Positions 1 to 8,183 of a stretch of DNA of 21,898 bases are shown here, one piece after another. Location of the stretch: assembly GCA_900548765.1 (NCBI GenBank), contig URLU01000011.1, forward strand, positions 1 to 21,898, written 5' to 3'. The notes below the pieces were generated by a model, which was given only the letters and a program-made list of their open reading frames with translations, was not told the origin of the DNA and searched no databases. Source of the DNA: an uncultured Lachnobacterium sp. Lineage in GTDB: Bacteria; Bacillota; Clostridia; Lachnospirales; Lachnospiraceae. Numbering within the stretch: position 1 is the stretch's first letter; every line of letters starts with the position of its first letter. A program made the position numbers and the translations under genes.

Positions 1-399
1 GACAGGACAATAGAAAAAAATGGTTTAAAAGAAGCAACAGGGAAATTAAAAAAAGGGTTAATTACATTCAGTCCTCTTGCTCAGGGACAGCTCACCGACC
101 GCTATCTTAACGGAATCCCAGAGGACAGCCGTATCCGTACAGATGGCAGATTTTTAAAGGAGAGTGCTCTGGACGGACACAGATTAGACCAGATTCGCAG
201 GCTCAATAATCTGGCCTCTCAGCGAGGTGAGAAGCTTTGTGATATGGCACTTGGCTGGCTGCTTCAGCACGATGAGGTCACAAGTGTACTGATTGGTGCA
301 TCCAAGCCACAGCAGATTTTGGACAATGTAAAGGCTGTTTCCTGTGCTCCGTTTACAGAAGAAGAGCTTCAGCTTATTGATGAGATTTCTCTGAAATAA
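1..399 (+). CDS. Aldo/keto reductase, C-terminal part (cut by window start)
   Basis: The frame is open from base 1 to the TAA at 397-399, giving 132 residues; the N-terminus lies outside the window. Members of this family reduce aldehydes and ketones with NADPH inside a TIM barrel in the cytoplasm. Visible family marks are the FSPLAQG strand followed by LTDRYLNGIPEDSR, and near the end LIGASKPQQILDN, the C-terminal segment that contacts the cofactor phosphate. This pattern matches the YghZ/potassium-channel beta-like branch of the superfamily. The catalytic Asp/Tyr/Lys/His residues would be in the missing half, so activity and substrate cannot be judged. No clear terminator follows it; the next gene on the same strand starts 114 bp downstream. 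Confidence 0.9.
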   Translation, partial: DRTIEKNGLKEATGKLKKGLITFSPLAQGQLTDRYLNGIPEDSRIRTDGRFLKESALDGHRLDQIRRLNNLASQRGEKLCDMALGWLLQHDEVTSVLIGASKPQQILDNVKAVSCAPFTEEELQLIDEISLK

Positions 400-513
400 T
401 ACAGTACTTATGTGCTCTAATAATCTATATACAAAATAAAGTAATATAAAATAATGTTATAGATAAAATCAACTTAAGTTAGCAACAACAAACCCAAAAC
501 AGAGGAGAAATAC

Positions 514-723
514 ATGTGGACAATATTTCGTATAGATGAAGCCGATTTCGGCTGTGAAGAGCGCCTGCCTGGAGAACCACTCATGGACTTAATCACTCTC
601 GAAAGTGATATGGGCGAGACCCTGCAATTTGAAGTTTCCGATGAATGGCTCATTATGCAGGGACTTGAAGAAGGCGATGAGTGGCCAGAGGAAATAGTAG
701 ATGACTCATTATTTACTTTTTAA
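514..723 (+). CDS. Small acidic protein of unknown function (69 aa)
   Basis: A GAGGAG ribosome site at 502-507 sits 6 nt before the ATG, so translation is credible although the family is not recognised. The product is strongly acidic (many Asp and Glu, few Lys or Arg), has no membrane segment or signal peptide, and carries several tryptophans. That suggests a compact soluble protein, perhaps a binding or inhibitor protein, but nothing in the sequence shows its role. Its last 15 bases overlap the 3' end of the convergent SprT-like gene, so the two transcripts must be complementary there. It could belong with the aldo/keto reductase upstream or have its own promoter in the AT-rich gap 400-513; neither can be decided. 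Confidence 0.7.
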   Translation: MWTIFRIDEADFGCEERLPGEPLMDLITLESDMGETLQFEVSDEWLIMQGLEEGDEWPEEIVDDSLFTF

Positions 724-1395
724 CAGCCACTTTTGGTCGATTTTCTTTAGTTCATCTCCAAAGCGGATATGAAGCCTAACTGAGCCTTCCAATTGCTCAA
801 TCTGCTCAATTATGCCTTTTCCAAATTTAGGATGTGAGATTTCATCATCAATATTGAATTTGACAGCACTGTCTCTCTTTTTCCTGTAATCCTGTTCCCG
901 CTGATACTGGTCGAAAATCGGAATTGTCTTATCCGCAATATTCCTTTTCTTAATCACCTTATCATAGTCATGCTTCATAAGCCCCTCGCCCGCTTTATAG
1001 TAAGGAGTCGGAGCCGCTCCCACCAGAGAACAGCAGTATTTCCATGCACTTCCATGTATTCCCGGCTGCCAGTTATACTTGTCCGGAATATCCATGTTGT
1101 ACTGCATATAGTGAGCGTATTCGTGCTTGTACAAATCCATCCTATCTGCCTTAGACAGTGGTTTTGCAAGGGAATATCCTATAAAAAGCAGGGAAAAATA
1201 AAATTCTTCCTCATCATTTCCCAGTCCGGGGGTGTAAGCTCCGAGCCTGTCCTCATCGAAGCCAAAATTAATTGGAACCTTTGCAGCATTTAAACCAAAC
1301 TGGCGGTCAAGCTTCTGGTAGAGGAAGCGTATCTCTGCTGTGTGTATTTTGGTTTCATTTTCCAGTAATTTTCTTATGTTTGAATCTATGTGCAT
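709..1395 (-). CDS. SprT-like zinc metalloprotease with PcrA/UvrD-type C-terminal module
   Basis: This 228-residue protein has a gluzincin core: HEYAH at residues 91-95 supplies two zinc-binding His and the catalytic Glu, and HGSAW at about 114 supplies the third His, in the order seen in SprT/SPRTN proteases. After a basic linker (about 140-180), residues 182-226 carry a Tudor-like SH3 motif, ISHPKFGKG followed by an RFGDELKKI strand, as found at the C-terminus of PcrA/UvrD helicases. Known relatives (SPRTN) cleave proteins crosslinked to DNA, and the PcrA module binds RNA polymerase, so a DNA-repair or transcription-linked protease is a reasonable inference. It starts 3 bp after the recombinase stop, and its ribosome site GGAG lies inside the end of that gene, so the two are co-translated. 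Confidence 0.75.
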   Translation of the reverse strand: MHIDSNIRKLLENETKIHTAEIRFLYQKLDRQFGLNAAKVPINFGFDEDRLGAYTPGLGNDEEEFYFSLLFIGYSLAKPLSKADRMDLYKHEYAHYMQYNMDIPDKYNWQPGIHGSAWKYCCSLVGAAPTPYYKAGEGLMKHDYDKVIKKRNIADKTIPIFDQYQREQDYRKKRDSAVKFNIDDEISHPKFGKGIIEQIEQLEGSVRLHIRFGDELKKIDQKWLLKSK

Positions 1396-1398
1396 ATT

Positions 1399-2448
1399 TT
1401 ATCTCCAATTCCTCGAATTCCTAACCTCATCCTCTTTCTCACTAGCCCTTGCATATATATTGGTGGCAGTCATGGATTTATGCCCCATCCGCTGTTGCAG
1501 CACCAGTATATTATGCTGGGCTTTATAAAATTCCATGGCAAAGCTGGACCTCAACTTATGTACACTTATATCACTGCGGCCTATGGATGCCTTGACATAT
1601 TTTTTTAACATCTGCTGGATTTCGCGAATAGATAGCCTGTCCCCATCAATAGTGGTGAAGAGGGGAGTATTATCCGTGAATTTCTCTCCTGCAAGCTCCC
1701 TCGATTCCAGATAATCCCTGATATATTCCCTTGCCTCGTCAGAAAAAAACACCTTGGACGGCGTCTTTGCCTTTTTGTGTCCCTTCCTAAGCGTCACGAC
1801 ATAGCACTCGTTATTGTCCGGATGCATGCTGTCCTCAAAAATCACCACATCCCTGACATTGAGTGAATGAAGCTCCGAGATTCTAAGTCCTGTGTCTAAA
1901 AACAAGAAAACAATTGCCAAATCACGTTTTTTATACTTCTCATGATACATAAGCTGTCTTGGTGTAAGCCCTGCTCCAGATTGTATACAATTTAACAATT
2001 GCTCCTGCTCAGACCGGTTCAGATAAATGACAAATTCGCTTTGTGACACCTCAACCTTCTGCGCCCCGGAAACAGGATTAAACTCAAGCTTTTGCTCTGT
2101 GTTAATCAGATAATTGTACAAAACAGACACAGAGGTCTTACGCCTTGCCCTTGTTTTCTCAGACAAATTCTGGTCATCCATCCAGGACAGAAACCTGTCT
2201 ATATCCAAGGGAGTTATCTGGCGGATATCATCTATGGTCAGTTCCTTTACAGTTTTCTCTGGAAAATACTCATAGTTGTTCACTGCATACTCAAAGAAAT
2301 ACAGTATGTCTCTGGCATATGACAGCCTTGTCAGAATCGCTTTGTTGGACGCTCCATAATAAAAGTAATTATGGGTAAACTCTGGCAGGCGTTTTATTAA
2401 TTCTATGTACTTTTCATTATCTGTTCTGGGTGTCTGGGTTCCATTCAT
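1399..2448 (-). CDS. Tyrosine recombinase / integrase (349 aa)
   Basis: Site-specific recombinase of the lambda-integrase/XerC superfamily. The N-terminal helical SAM-like DNA-binding domain covers about residues 20-125 and the catalytic domain about 140-345. All catalytic residues are present: Arg189 in TGLRISEL, Lys222 in the beta hairpin, His297 and Arg300 in VHKLRSS, His323 in MGHKS and the nucleophile Tyr332 in NIYARA. The start used is the ATG at 2448, because GGAGAG lies 7 nt before it; an ATG at 2463 is in frame but has no ribosome site. No phage genes, excisionase or att duplication is visible nearby, so it may be a resident Xer-like enzyme, not part of a mobile element. It is co-translated with the SprT-like protease. 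Confidence 0.9.
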   Translation of the reverse strand: MNGTQTPRTDNEKYIELIKRLPEFTHNYFYYGASNKAILTRLSYARDILYFFEYAVNNYEYFPEKTVKELTIDDIRQITPLDIDRFLSWMDDQNLSEKTRARRKTSVSVLYNYLINTEQKLEFNPVSGAQKVEVSQSEFVIYLNRSEQEQLLNCIQSGAGLTPRQLMYHEKYKKRDLAIVFLFLDTGLRISELHSLNVRDVVIFEDSMHPDNNECYVVTLRKGHKKAKTPSKVFFSDEAREYIRDYLESRELAGEKFTDNTPLFTTIDGDRLSIREIQQMLKKYVKASIGRSDISVHKLRSSFAMEFYKAQHNILVLQQRMGHKSMTATNIYARASEKEDEVRNSRNWR

Positions 2449-2498
2449 GTGATTTCTCTCCATAGTCTATATATTTTATTTATATCGGTCCACCATTC

Positions 2499-2519
2499 GA
2501 AGCTGTCCATGGCAGCTTC
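2499..2519 (-). promoter_or_regulatory. Hairpin in the leader of the recombinase gene
   Basis: Perfect 7-bp inverted repeat (GAAGCTG / CAGCTTC) around a 7-nt loop that itself contains CCATGG. It lies between the predicted promoter and the start codon, about 50 nt before the ATG, and could be an operator or an RNA structure. It is not followed by a T-run, so it is not a terminator. Confidence 0.4.
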
Positions 2520-2538
2520 TCTGATTTGTTTCTTTAAA

Positions 2539-2568
2539 ATTATACCCTATATTTCCATTATCTGCAAA
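2539..2568 (-). promoter_or_regulatory. Probable sigma-A promoter for the recombinase-protease pair
   Basis: On the minus strand a perfect TATAAT (2539-2544) lies 18 nt from a TTTGCA box (2563-2568, four of six matches to TTGACA). The expected transcript start is near 2532, about 85 nt before the recombinase ATG. It lies just beyond the terminator of the upstream operon, which fits independent transcription. Confidence 0.45.
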
Positions 2569-2666
2569 TATAACTTAAATTATACGCACAGATATATGCA
2601 CCTCTCTCATATTTGCCATCACAGCCGAACCAGCCATTGACAGCTTCTCCGTGTACACGGCAACAA

Positions 2667-2690
2667 AAACCTGCCACACTGGCAGGTTTT
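2667..2690 (-). terminator. Rho-independent terminator of the signalling operon
   Basis: Inverted repeat AAAACCTGCCA / TGGCAGGTTTT with a tiny loop. On the minus strand it is followed by more T residues (GTTTTTG). It begins 13 bases beyond the stop codon of the hybrid histidine kinase, so it closes the run 10004 to 2703. Confidence 0.85.
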
Positions 2691-2702
2691 CAAAGTCTGT
2701 AA

Positions 2703-4874
2703 TCAATCTGCAATTTTTCCAACACACTCCGCAATCGTACTGACAACCATCTTCATATCTAGTGGCTTCGCCAGATGCGCATTCATACCTGCATCCAGAC
2801 ATTTTCTTTCATCCTCATAGAAAGCATTTGCAGTCATGGCTATGATAGGAATTGTCTCTGCCTCCGCATGCTTTGAAGCTCTTATGGCTTTTGCTGCAGA
2901 TATGCCATCCATCACAGGCATCATTAAATCCATGAGGATCACGTCATATGTACCTGCCTCTGAGCCCTCAAATTTATCCAGGGCTTCCTGTCCATTCTGC
3001 ACCTTTTCTACATGGGCTCCCTGTTCTGTAAGGAGGAACTCAATTATCTCCATATTCAGCTCATTATCCTCTGCCACCATGATATTGAGTCCGCTGATAT
3101 CTGCATTTTCGACTTCCTCTGACTGCTTAAGGCTTGCCTCATGGTCGATTTCAAATGGAATCACGACTGTGAAGCAGCTTCCCTCGCCCAGTTCGCTTTC
3201 TACACTTATTGTTCCACCCATTTTATCTATGAGCTGTTTGACAATAGACATTCCCAGTCCGGTTCCCGTATAATTTGACCTGGATGATGTATCAGCCTGT
3301 ACAAAAGGATGAAAAAGCTTCTTTTCTACAAATTCCTGAGACATGCCCACACCTGTATCCCTGATTTTAAACTCACAGGTTATGGTATCCTCTGTCTGCT
3401 CAAGCGTTTTCATGCTCATGTGGATTTTTCCATTTGGCTTATTATATTTCACACTGTTGCTGAACAGATTTATAAGAATCTTCTTCAAGTGCAGAGGGCT
3501 TCCCAGAATGTTTATTCCGGTGTAGTCATCATGCTCACCTGTTACCTCAAGCCCTGCTTCCTCTGCCTGAAATGACACTGCTTCCACTGTCTCATTACAG
3601 ATTCTATCCAGATTAAACGGCTCATGACTCAGCACAACTGCGTCTGTATCAAGCTTTGCCATGTCGAGGACATCATTTACCAGAGATAAAAGTAGTTTTG
3701 ACGATACTTCTATCTTATCCAGACATTCTTCTTCCTTATCCTGATTGCCTTTTGTCTTCCGGATTATCTCAAGCATTCCCATGATTCCATTTATAGGGGT
3801 TCGGATATCATGAGACATATTTGCCAGAAACTGTGATTTTGCAGCGGCAGCCTTTTCCTTGCTGGCAATTGCCTTTCGAAGCTGCTTATTTATTTCCATT
3901 GATTCCTGAAGCGACTTCACATGGTTTTGCTCTGACTGCTGGATAAGCAGATCCTTGTAATGGTTTTCCTGCTCCAGAGCTTCCAGCATAGCCGCTGTAT
4001 CACCGCACTTGCAGGCATAGTTATACTTAAATTCTGCACCTGTGATTCCAACCTTTATCTCATTAGGGTGTTCTGATATATGCTTGTCCATGGCGCTAAG
4101 TATGGAGTTTATAAGCGCATCATCCCCTGAATCCATTCCACAATCAAACAAATCCTTGCATGAATCTATAAATTCTGCCGTGTACATCTCATCCATTCTT
4201 GAGAGAATCTGTGCCTTGTATATCTCATACCTGTCCATCTCTCCCAGCTTGTACGACAGCATTGCCGCACATAAATGCGCATCATTTGGTATGATGCTGT
4301 CGGCATGGTATTTTGTGATAGAGGTCTCATAGGCTTCCACTGCGTCCTCCAGCAAATCCATCCTCATGTAGAGGAGCGTCTTGTTGATGTATACATAAGC
4401 CCCCATATCTGATTCACTATTTGAAATGAGCTTTTCGGCAAGTCCAAGATATTCATATGCCATATCATAATTTTTTTCAGCAATATATGTAATTGCAATA
4501 TTATTGTATTCATATGGATAGTAATATATATCCTCATTATCCTGTGCTATTTTAAGCGCAACAGAATAATAATAACGCGATACAGCATATTCCTTCTCGC
4601 AGTGGGTAGCAACCCCCATCAGATTAAAGCAGGATATCATATTTGGTATGTAGGGATAGCTCTGATAATCCATCAAAAACGGCTCAAGAATCTCCATTGC
4701 TTTTCTGAAATCACCATAATGGTACATAAGAACAGCATAATTAAAATACAGATATATTCTGCTCTCCGTTTTCTCCTCATCCCTTTGCAGAGCCTTTTTG
4801 TAAAAATCAATCTGCTCCTCAACAGGACGTTTCTGTATTTCCTCTATCTCATTTAAAATGTCTTTTGTATCCAT
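2703..4874 (-). CDS. Hybrid histidine kinase with TPR-like sensor region and C-terminal receiver
   Basis: Cytoplasmic sensor of 723 residues with no membrane segment. The first 300 residues are tetratricopeptide-like helical repeats. A coiled coil (about 305-345) leads to the HisKA helix with phosphoacceptor His355 (MSHDIRTPING). The ATPase domain follows with N box (LINLFSNSVKYNK), G1 (DTGVGM) and G2 (GTGLGMSIV). The receiver at 597-715 has acidic residues Glu602/Asp603, phosphoacceptor Asp649 (LMDLMMPVMDG) and Lys703. No DNA-binding output domain or separate response regulator is nearby, so the phosphate goes elsewhere or the receiver regulates the kinase. The ATG at 4874 has AGGG 8 nt upstream; an in-frame ATG at 4889 lacks a ribosome site. 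Last gene of its operon, 29 bp after the HAD phosphatase gene. Confidence 0.9.
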   Translation of the reverse strand: MDTKDILNEIEEIQKRPVEEQIDFYKKALQRDEEKTESRIYLYFNYAVLMYHYGDFRKAMEILEPFLMDYQSYPYIPNMISCFNLMGVATHCEKEYAVSRYYYSVALKIAQDNEDIYYYPYEYNNIAITYIAEKNYDMAYEYLGLAEKLISNSESDMGAYVYINKTLLYMRMDLLEDAVEAYETSITKYHADSIIPNDAHLCAAMLSYKLGEMDRYEIYKAQILSRMDEMYTAEFIDSCKDLFDCGMDSGDDALINSILSAMDKHISEHPNEIKVGITGAEFKYNYACKCGDTAAMLEALEQENHYKDLLIQQSEQNHVKSLQESMEINKQLRKAIASKEKAAAAKSQFLANMSHDIRTPINGIMGMLEIIRKTKGNQDKEEECLDKIEVSSKLLLSLVNDVLDMAKLDTDAVVLSHEPFNLDRICNETVEAVSFQAEEAGLEVTGEHDDYTGINILGSPLHLKKILINLFSNSVKYNKPNGKIHMSMKTLEQTEDTITCEFKIRDTGVGMSQEFVEKKLFHPFVQADTSSRSNYTGTGLGMSIVKQLIDKMGGTISVESELGEGSCFTVVIPFEIDHEASLKQSEEVENADISGLNIMVAEDNELNMEIIEFLLTEQGAHVEKVQNGQEALDKFEGSEAGTYDVILMDLMMPVMDGISAAKAIRASKHAEAETIPIIAMTANAFYEDERKCLDAGMNAHLAKPLDMKMVVSTIAECVGKIAD

Positions 4875-4903
4875 ACCCCATGCCCTCATCGTAATTACAG
4901 TTA

Positions 4904-5695
4904 CTACAGTTCCCCTAAAATATCTCTTAATGACTCCTCTACCTTCCTGCAGCGCTTCGCAGAAATATCCTCCATAGTGGGATTACAATTTTCCATCAGA
5001 TATGGATGTCCCACATATGAAAGCATTGTCCTGTCATTTTCATTATCTCCAAAAGCAGCCATCTCCTCAGCACGGATTCCAAATCTCCTGCCAAGCTTCT
5101 CAAGGGCTTCTCCCTTGCCTGTTCCCTTTGCCACAAAATCCACCCAGCTGTTACCTGATACGGTTATCTGGCAGTCATCCCCTGCAAACTTATCAAAAAA
5201 CTGCTCGGTTGCATCCTTTTGCTTTTCAGGCTCTGCAAAATAAGATATCTTTATGATTTCCTCTTCTATTCGCTCTGGCGAATCAATCACTGTCACATGA
5301 TTGCCCACCACATCTCTTACATGCGCCACAAAGCCCGGACTTTTAGGTATCAGATAACAGGTTCTCTCTCCTGATATTACAATCTCACAATCCGGATGGT
5401 CTAAAATCGTATGGCATATATCCAGTGCCAGACTATCCTCAATGTGGGTCTTTACCTGCACCTGATTCATATGCATTACCAGCGACCCATTTTCACACAA
5501 ATATGTGATTTTCTCCTTTACCGGTGCAAACAAACGCTGCAGGCTGTGGTACTGTCTGCCACTTGCCGCCACAAAATATACCCCCTTTTTTGTCAGCTCG
5601 TCTATTAGGGGAAAAAGCTCAGGGTCACAGCTCTGTGCTCCGTTTAACAATAATGTACCATCCAGATCACTGGCAATCAGTTTTATTTTCGACAT
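4904..5695 (-). CDS. Cof-type HAD-IIB sugar/nucleotide phosphatase
   Basis: A 263-residue cytoplasmic phosphatase of the haloacid dehalogenase superfamily, usual length for the Cof family. Motif I is SDLDGTLL with nucleophile Asp10 and acid/base Asp12; motif II is the Ser of AASGRQY near residue 45; motif III is Lys194 in GTGKGEAL; motif IV is GDNENDRTML with Asp217 and Asp221. All are intact. The C2b cap lies between motifs II and III (about 85-190) and sets substrate choice; relatives act on sugar phosphates, FMN or pyridoxal phosphate, so the substrate is not predictable. GGAGGATT precedes the ATG. It is embedded between the diguanylate cyclase and the histidine kinase genes, both within 30 bp, so it is co-transcribed with signalling genes. 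Confidence 0.9.
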   Translation of the reverse strand: MSKIKLIASDLDGTLLLNGAQSCDPELFPLIDELTKKGVYFVAASGRQYHSLQRLFAPVKEKITYLCENGSLVMHMNQVQVKTHIEDSLALDICHTILDHPDCEIVISGERTCYLIPKSPGFVAHVRDVVGNHVTVIDSPERIEEEIIKISYFAEPEKQKDATEQFFDKFAGDDCQITVSGNSWVDFVAKGTGKGEALEKLGRRFGIRAEEMAAFGDNENDRTMLSYVGHPYLMENCNPTMEDISAKRCRKVEESLRDILGEL

Positions 5696-5724
5696 ATAAT
5701 CCTCCGAAAATTTATTATCTAGCT

Positions 5725-7317
5725 TTATTCTATCAATTCCATCTCTTTGGCATCTCCGACGCAGATTCCATTACGATTATTACGTTTTACACAGTATAGA
5801 CAATTGTCAGCCTCATGCAGAAAATCCCAGCTTTTATTTAATTCGGTTGGAACTGTAACACATATTCCCTGGGAAATGGTCACAATCGATGAGCATTTCG
5901 AATATTCATGCTTCAGCTTTAAGTCTGCTATATTTTGCTTCAGCCATTTAGCCTTTTCAATTATCTCTGCTCTTGACAGCCCCTTGTATATGACAATAAA
6001 CTCATCGCCACCATATCTGGCGCAGAATATACTCTCACACTGCATATCACTTAGCACCGCCGCCACCTGTATGATACAGTTATCTCCTGCATTATGTCCG
6101 TAGTTATCATTGTATTCCTTGAAATAATCTATATCCAGAATCTCGATTCCATAGGGAACCTTATCACGCAGACAGTCATCCATCATCTGTTGTGAATAAT
6201 CTGCCAGCCGGTATCTGTTAGCTAAGCCTGTCAGGGCATCCGTCTCTGATTTTTCCGTAAGAAGTGCATTCTGAGCCTTCACCTGCTCTAATGCGGTTCT
6301 ATTCCTTATCATGTTGGCAATCATTTGCTTGTCCTCTTCATCCATAACCATAAGGACCTCATAGAACTGGGTAGATGCCTGACGGTATTTTTCCATATCA
6401 TTCTGCATCTTATAATAGCGTATCTTTAAAGCCAGAAACTGCCTCTTCATATTTATAATATCAGTGTTTTTTATAGCTGGCTCTATAAGCTTGGCAAGCT
6501 TAATACACACATCATCCTCACCTATATCAAGGGCAAGGTGACACAGTGACAGGATGTCATCAAATACATCCAGTATAGGAAATGGTCCGTTAAAATCATT
6601 TTGATTCTGCAGCCTGCGTATGATGTCCTGTATAGTCTCATCCCTTTTTTCTGTGTCTCCACAATAATGATAATATCTGGCCTCCATGCAGCCCACATAT
6701 ACATAATCCATATCATTAAAGTAAGGTCTGCACTGCTTATGCAGAAGCTCCACATAATCTCTGGCACAGTCCATCCTGCCCTGCAGCATGCAGCACATTG
6801 CCTGATTGTTGTAAATCATTACAAGCCGGCTCCGCTTATTTTCTTTGCCTGGAAACTTCTGATAAATATCATAGGCGGCCTCAAACTGCTCGTTAGCCTC
6901 CTTATAAATCTCACTTTGCATATACAGATAGCCCAGATTTATATGTATGCTGCACTCATTAATATGCAGATTATGCTTCTTTGCGCAGTCCAGTGCCTCC
7001 ATATAATAATCAACTGCCACAGGCGGATTACCCTTGTTTATGGAGGTAATAGCCATTATAGTGTAGGCTCTGGTCAAAAGAGCCCATTGGTCTGTCTCTC
7101 TTAAGTATGGTATAGCCTTGTTAATACACTCAAACATGGACTTTATATCATTGTCCAGATAATAGGCTTCTCCCTTGTAAAAATATATAAAACCAAACAA
7201 CTCGTGACAGTCCTCTTCCCTTGCAAGCTCATAGGCTTCATCACAGCATTTGATGATTTCCGCTATATTAGTTAAACGTGTATTCAGAATTTTTTCTTTT
7301 ATGGCTTCAATATACAT
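5725..7317 (-). CDS. Diguanylate cyclase with N-terminal TPR region
   Basis: A 530-residue soluble protein. Residues 1-330 are tetratricopeptide-like helix pairs similar in style to the first 300 residues of the histidine kinase in the same operon. A short coiled coil (about 330-356) joins the GGDEF domain, which begins at SETDALTGLANR. Metal-binding Asp395 in DIDYFKEYND and the signature RYGGDEF (436-440) are intact, so it should make cyclic di-GMP from two GTP. The four residues five positions before the signature read CESI, not RxxD, so the usual product-inhibition site is absent. GGAG stands 10 nt before the ATG. It starts 19 bp after the EamA transporter gene and ends 29 bp before the phosphatase gene. 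Confidence 0.92.
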   Translation of the reverse strand: MYIEAIKEKILNTRLTNIAEIIKCCDEAYELAREEDCHELFGFIYFYKGEAYYLDNDIKSMFECINKAIPYLRETDQWALLTRAYTIMAITSINKGNPPVAVDYYMEALDCAKKHNLHINECSIHINLGYLYMQSEIYKEANEQFEAAYDIYQKFPGKENKRSRLVMIYNNQAMCCMLQGRMDCARDYVELLHKQCRPYFNDMDYVYVGCMEARYYHYCGDTEKRDETIQDIIRRLQNQNDFNGPFPILDVFDDILSLCHLALDIGEDDVCIKLAKLIEPAIKNTDIINMKRQFLALKIRYYKMQNDMEKYRQASTQFYEVLMVMDEEDKQMIANMIRNRTALEQVKAQNALLTEKSETDALTGLANRYRLADYSQQMMDDCLRDKVPYGIEILDIDYFKEYNDNYGHNAGDNCIIQVAAVLSDMQCESIFCARYGGDEFIVIYKGLSRAEIIEKAKWLKQNIADLKLKHEYSKCSSIVTISQGICVTVPTELNKSWDFLHEADNCLYCVKRNNRNGICVGDAKEMELIE

Positions 7318-7336
7318 TAATAAAAATCTCCAAAAT

Positions 7337-8167
7337 CTATTCTTTCGTACCTCTTAAATTATAGAACAAGGCTGATGCCAGAACAATCACTGCTCCAACC
7401 AGGCTCATCCTGCCCATTTTTTCACCATAAAATATGGCTACAAGTGTTGGATTTAATATTGGCTCTATCATTGAAATAAGCGACGCTCCCACCGGCGGCA
7501 CCTTGTCCAGTGCCATATTGAGAAATATATATGCCAGACCAATCTGCACTATTCCCTGCAGCAAGCCTGTAGTAAGGTTTGTCATTCCCCAGTTTGTCTC
7601 CTGCATATAAAAAGGTATGCCTATCACAAAATTCAAAGCAAAGGATATAAGGGCTGATGACTCAAAATCAGCCTCTGGAATCTGTTTGATTAAAAATACC
7701 ACAGCATAGAAAAATCCCGATGTAAGAGCCAGTATATTTCCTATCATTCCGCCTGCGGATAGGCTGTCAAAAAAGAAAAACATAATTCCAACTAATGAAA
7801 TCACGCCTGACATAAAGGAAACCCTGTCAGGCTTTTTCTTCTGAAATATCCACATGAGAAGCATTATATATATTGGCAGGGTAAACTGCAATACTATAGC
7901 ATTTGCCGCTGTCGTCATCTTATTTGCCATGACAAAGGTTAATCCCATCATGCTGTTTGCAATTACACCTAAAAGCACCTTGCTGTTAAACCTGAACCTG
8001 TGCTTTGTGAGCTTCATATATAGCAGAAATATGAAAAATGCCACAATAGACCGCATTCCATTTATAGTAAAGGATGACCATGTATTTAATTTAATTAACA
8101 ATCCACCTGTAGCGAAGCATACTGCCGAAAGAGCTGTATATATAATGCCTTTTTGCTGCGCTGTCAT
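7337..8167 (-). CDS. EamA-family (DMT superfamily) membrane transporter
   Basis: A 276-residue, very hydrophobic protein with about ten membrane helices arranged as two EamA repeats (roughly 5-130 and 145-272), the normal size for the drug/metabolite transporter superfamily. The second repeat has the family-typical PPVGASLISMIEPILNP segment before its last helices. Relatives export amino acids, nucleosides or metabolites across the cytoplasmic membrane; the substrate here cannot be read from sequence. GAGGTAAG lies just before the ATG. It is 16 bp after the RelA/SpoT-domain gene and 19 bp before the diguanylate cyclase gene, so it sits inside the signalling operon, where it could move a metabolite that these genes sense or make (inference). 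Confidence 0.88.
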   Translation of the reverse strand: MTAQQKGIIYTALSAVCFATGGLLIKLNTWSSFTINGMRSIVAFFIFLLYMKLTKHRFRFNSKVLLGVIANSMMGLTFVMANKMTTAANAIVLQFTLPIYIMLLMWIFQKKKPDRVSFMSGVISLVGIMFFFFDSLSAGGMIGNILALTSGFFYAVVFLIKQIPEADFESSALISFALNFVIGIPFYMQETNWGMTNLTTGLLQGIVQIGLAYIFLNMALDKVPPVGASLISMIEPILNPTLVAIFYGEKMGRMSLVGAVIVLASALFYNLRGTKE

Positions 8168-8183
8168 TTTACTTACCTCAGAT

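Noticed and set aside
1399..2448. Recombinase as sign of a prophage or integrative element
   Set aside because: No excisionase, structural phage gene, conjugation gene or flanking att repeat is visible, and the nearest tRNA is more than 17 kb away with no second copy of its 3' end seen.
2508..2652. Imperfect direct repeat of a GCAGCTTCTC-like word (near 2508 and 2637)
   Set aside because: Only about 15 bases with mismatches, no element between them; not enough to call an attachment site or duplication.
6601..7104. 167-codon hydrophobic frame on the plus strand
   Set aside because: Reverse reading of the TPR region of the diguanylate cyclase; no ribosome site or family resemblance.
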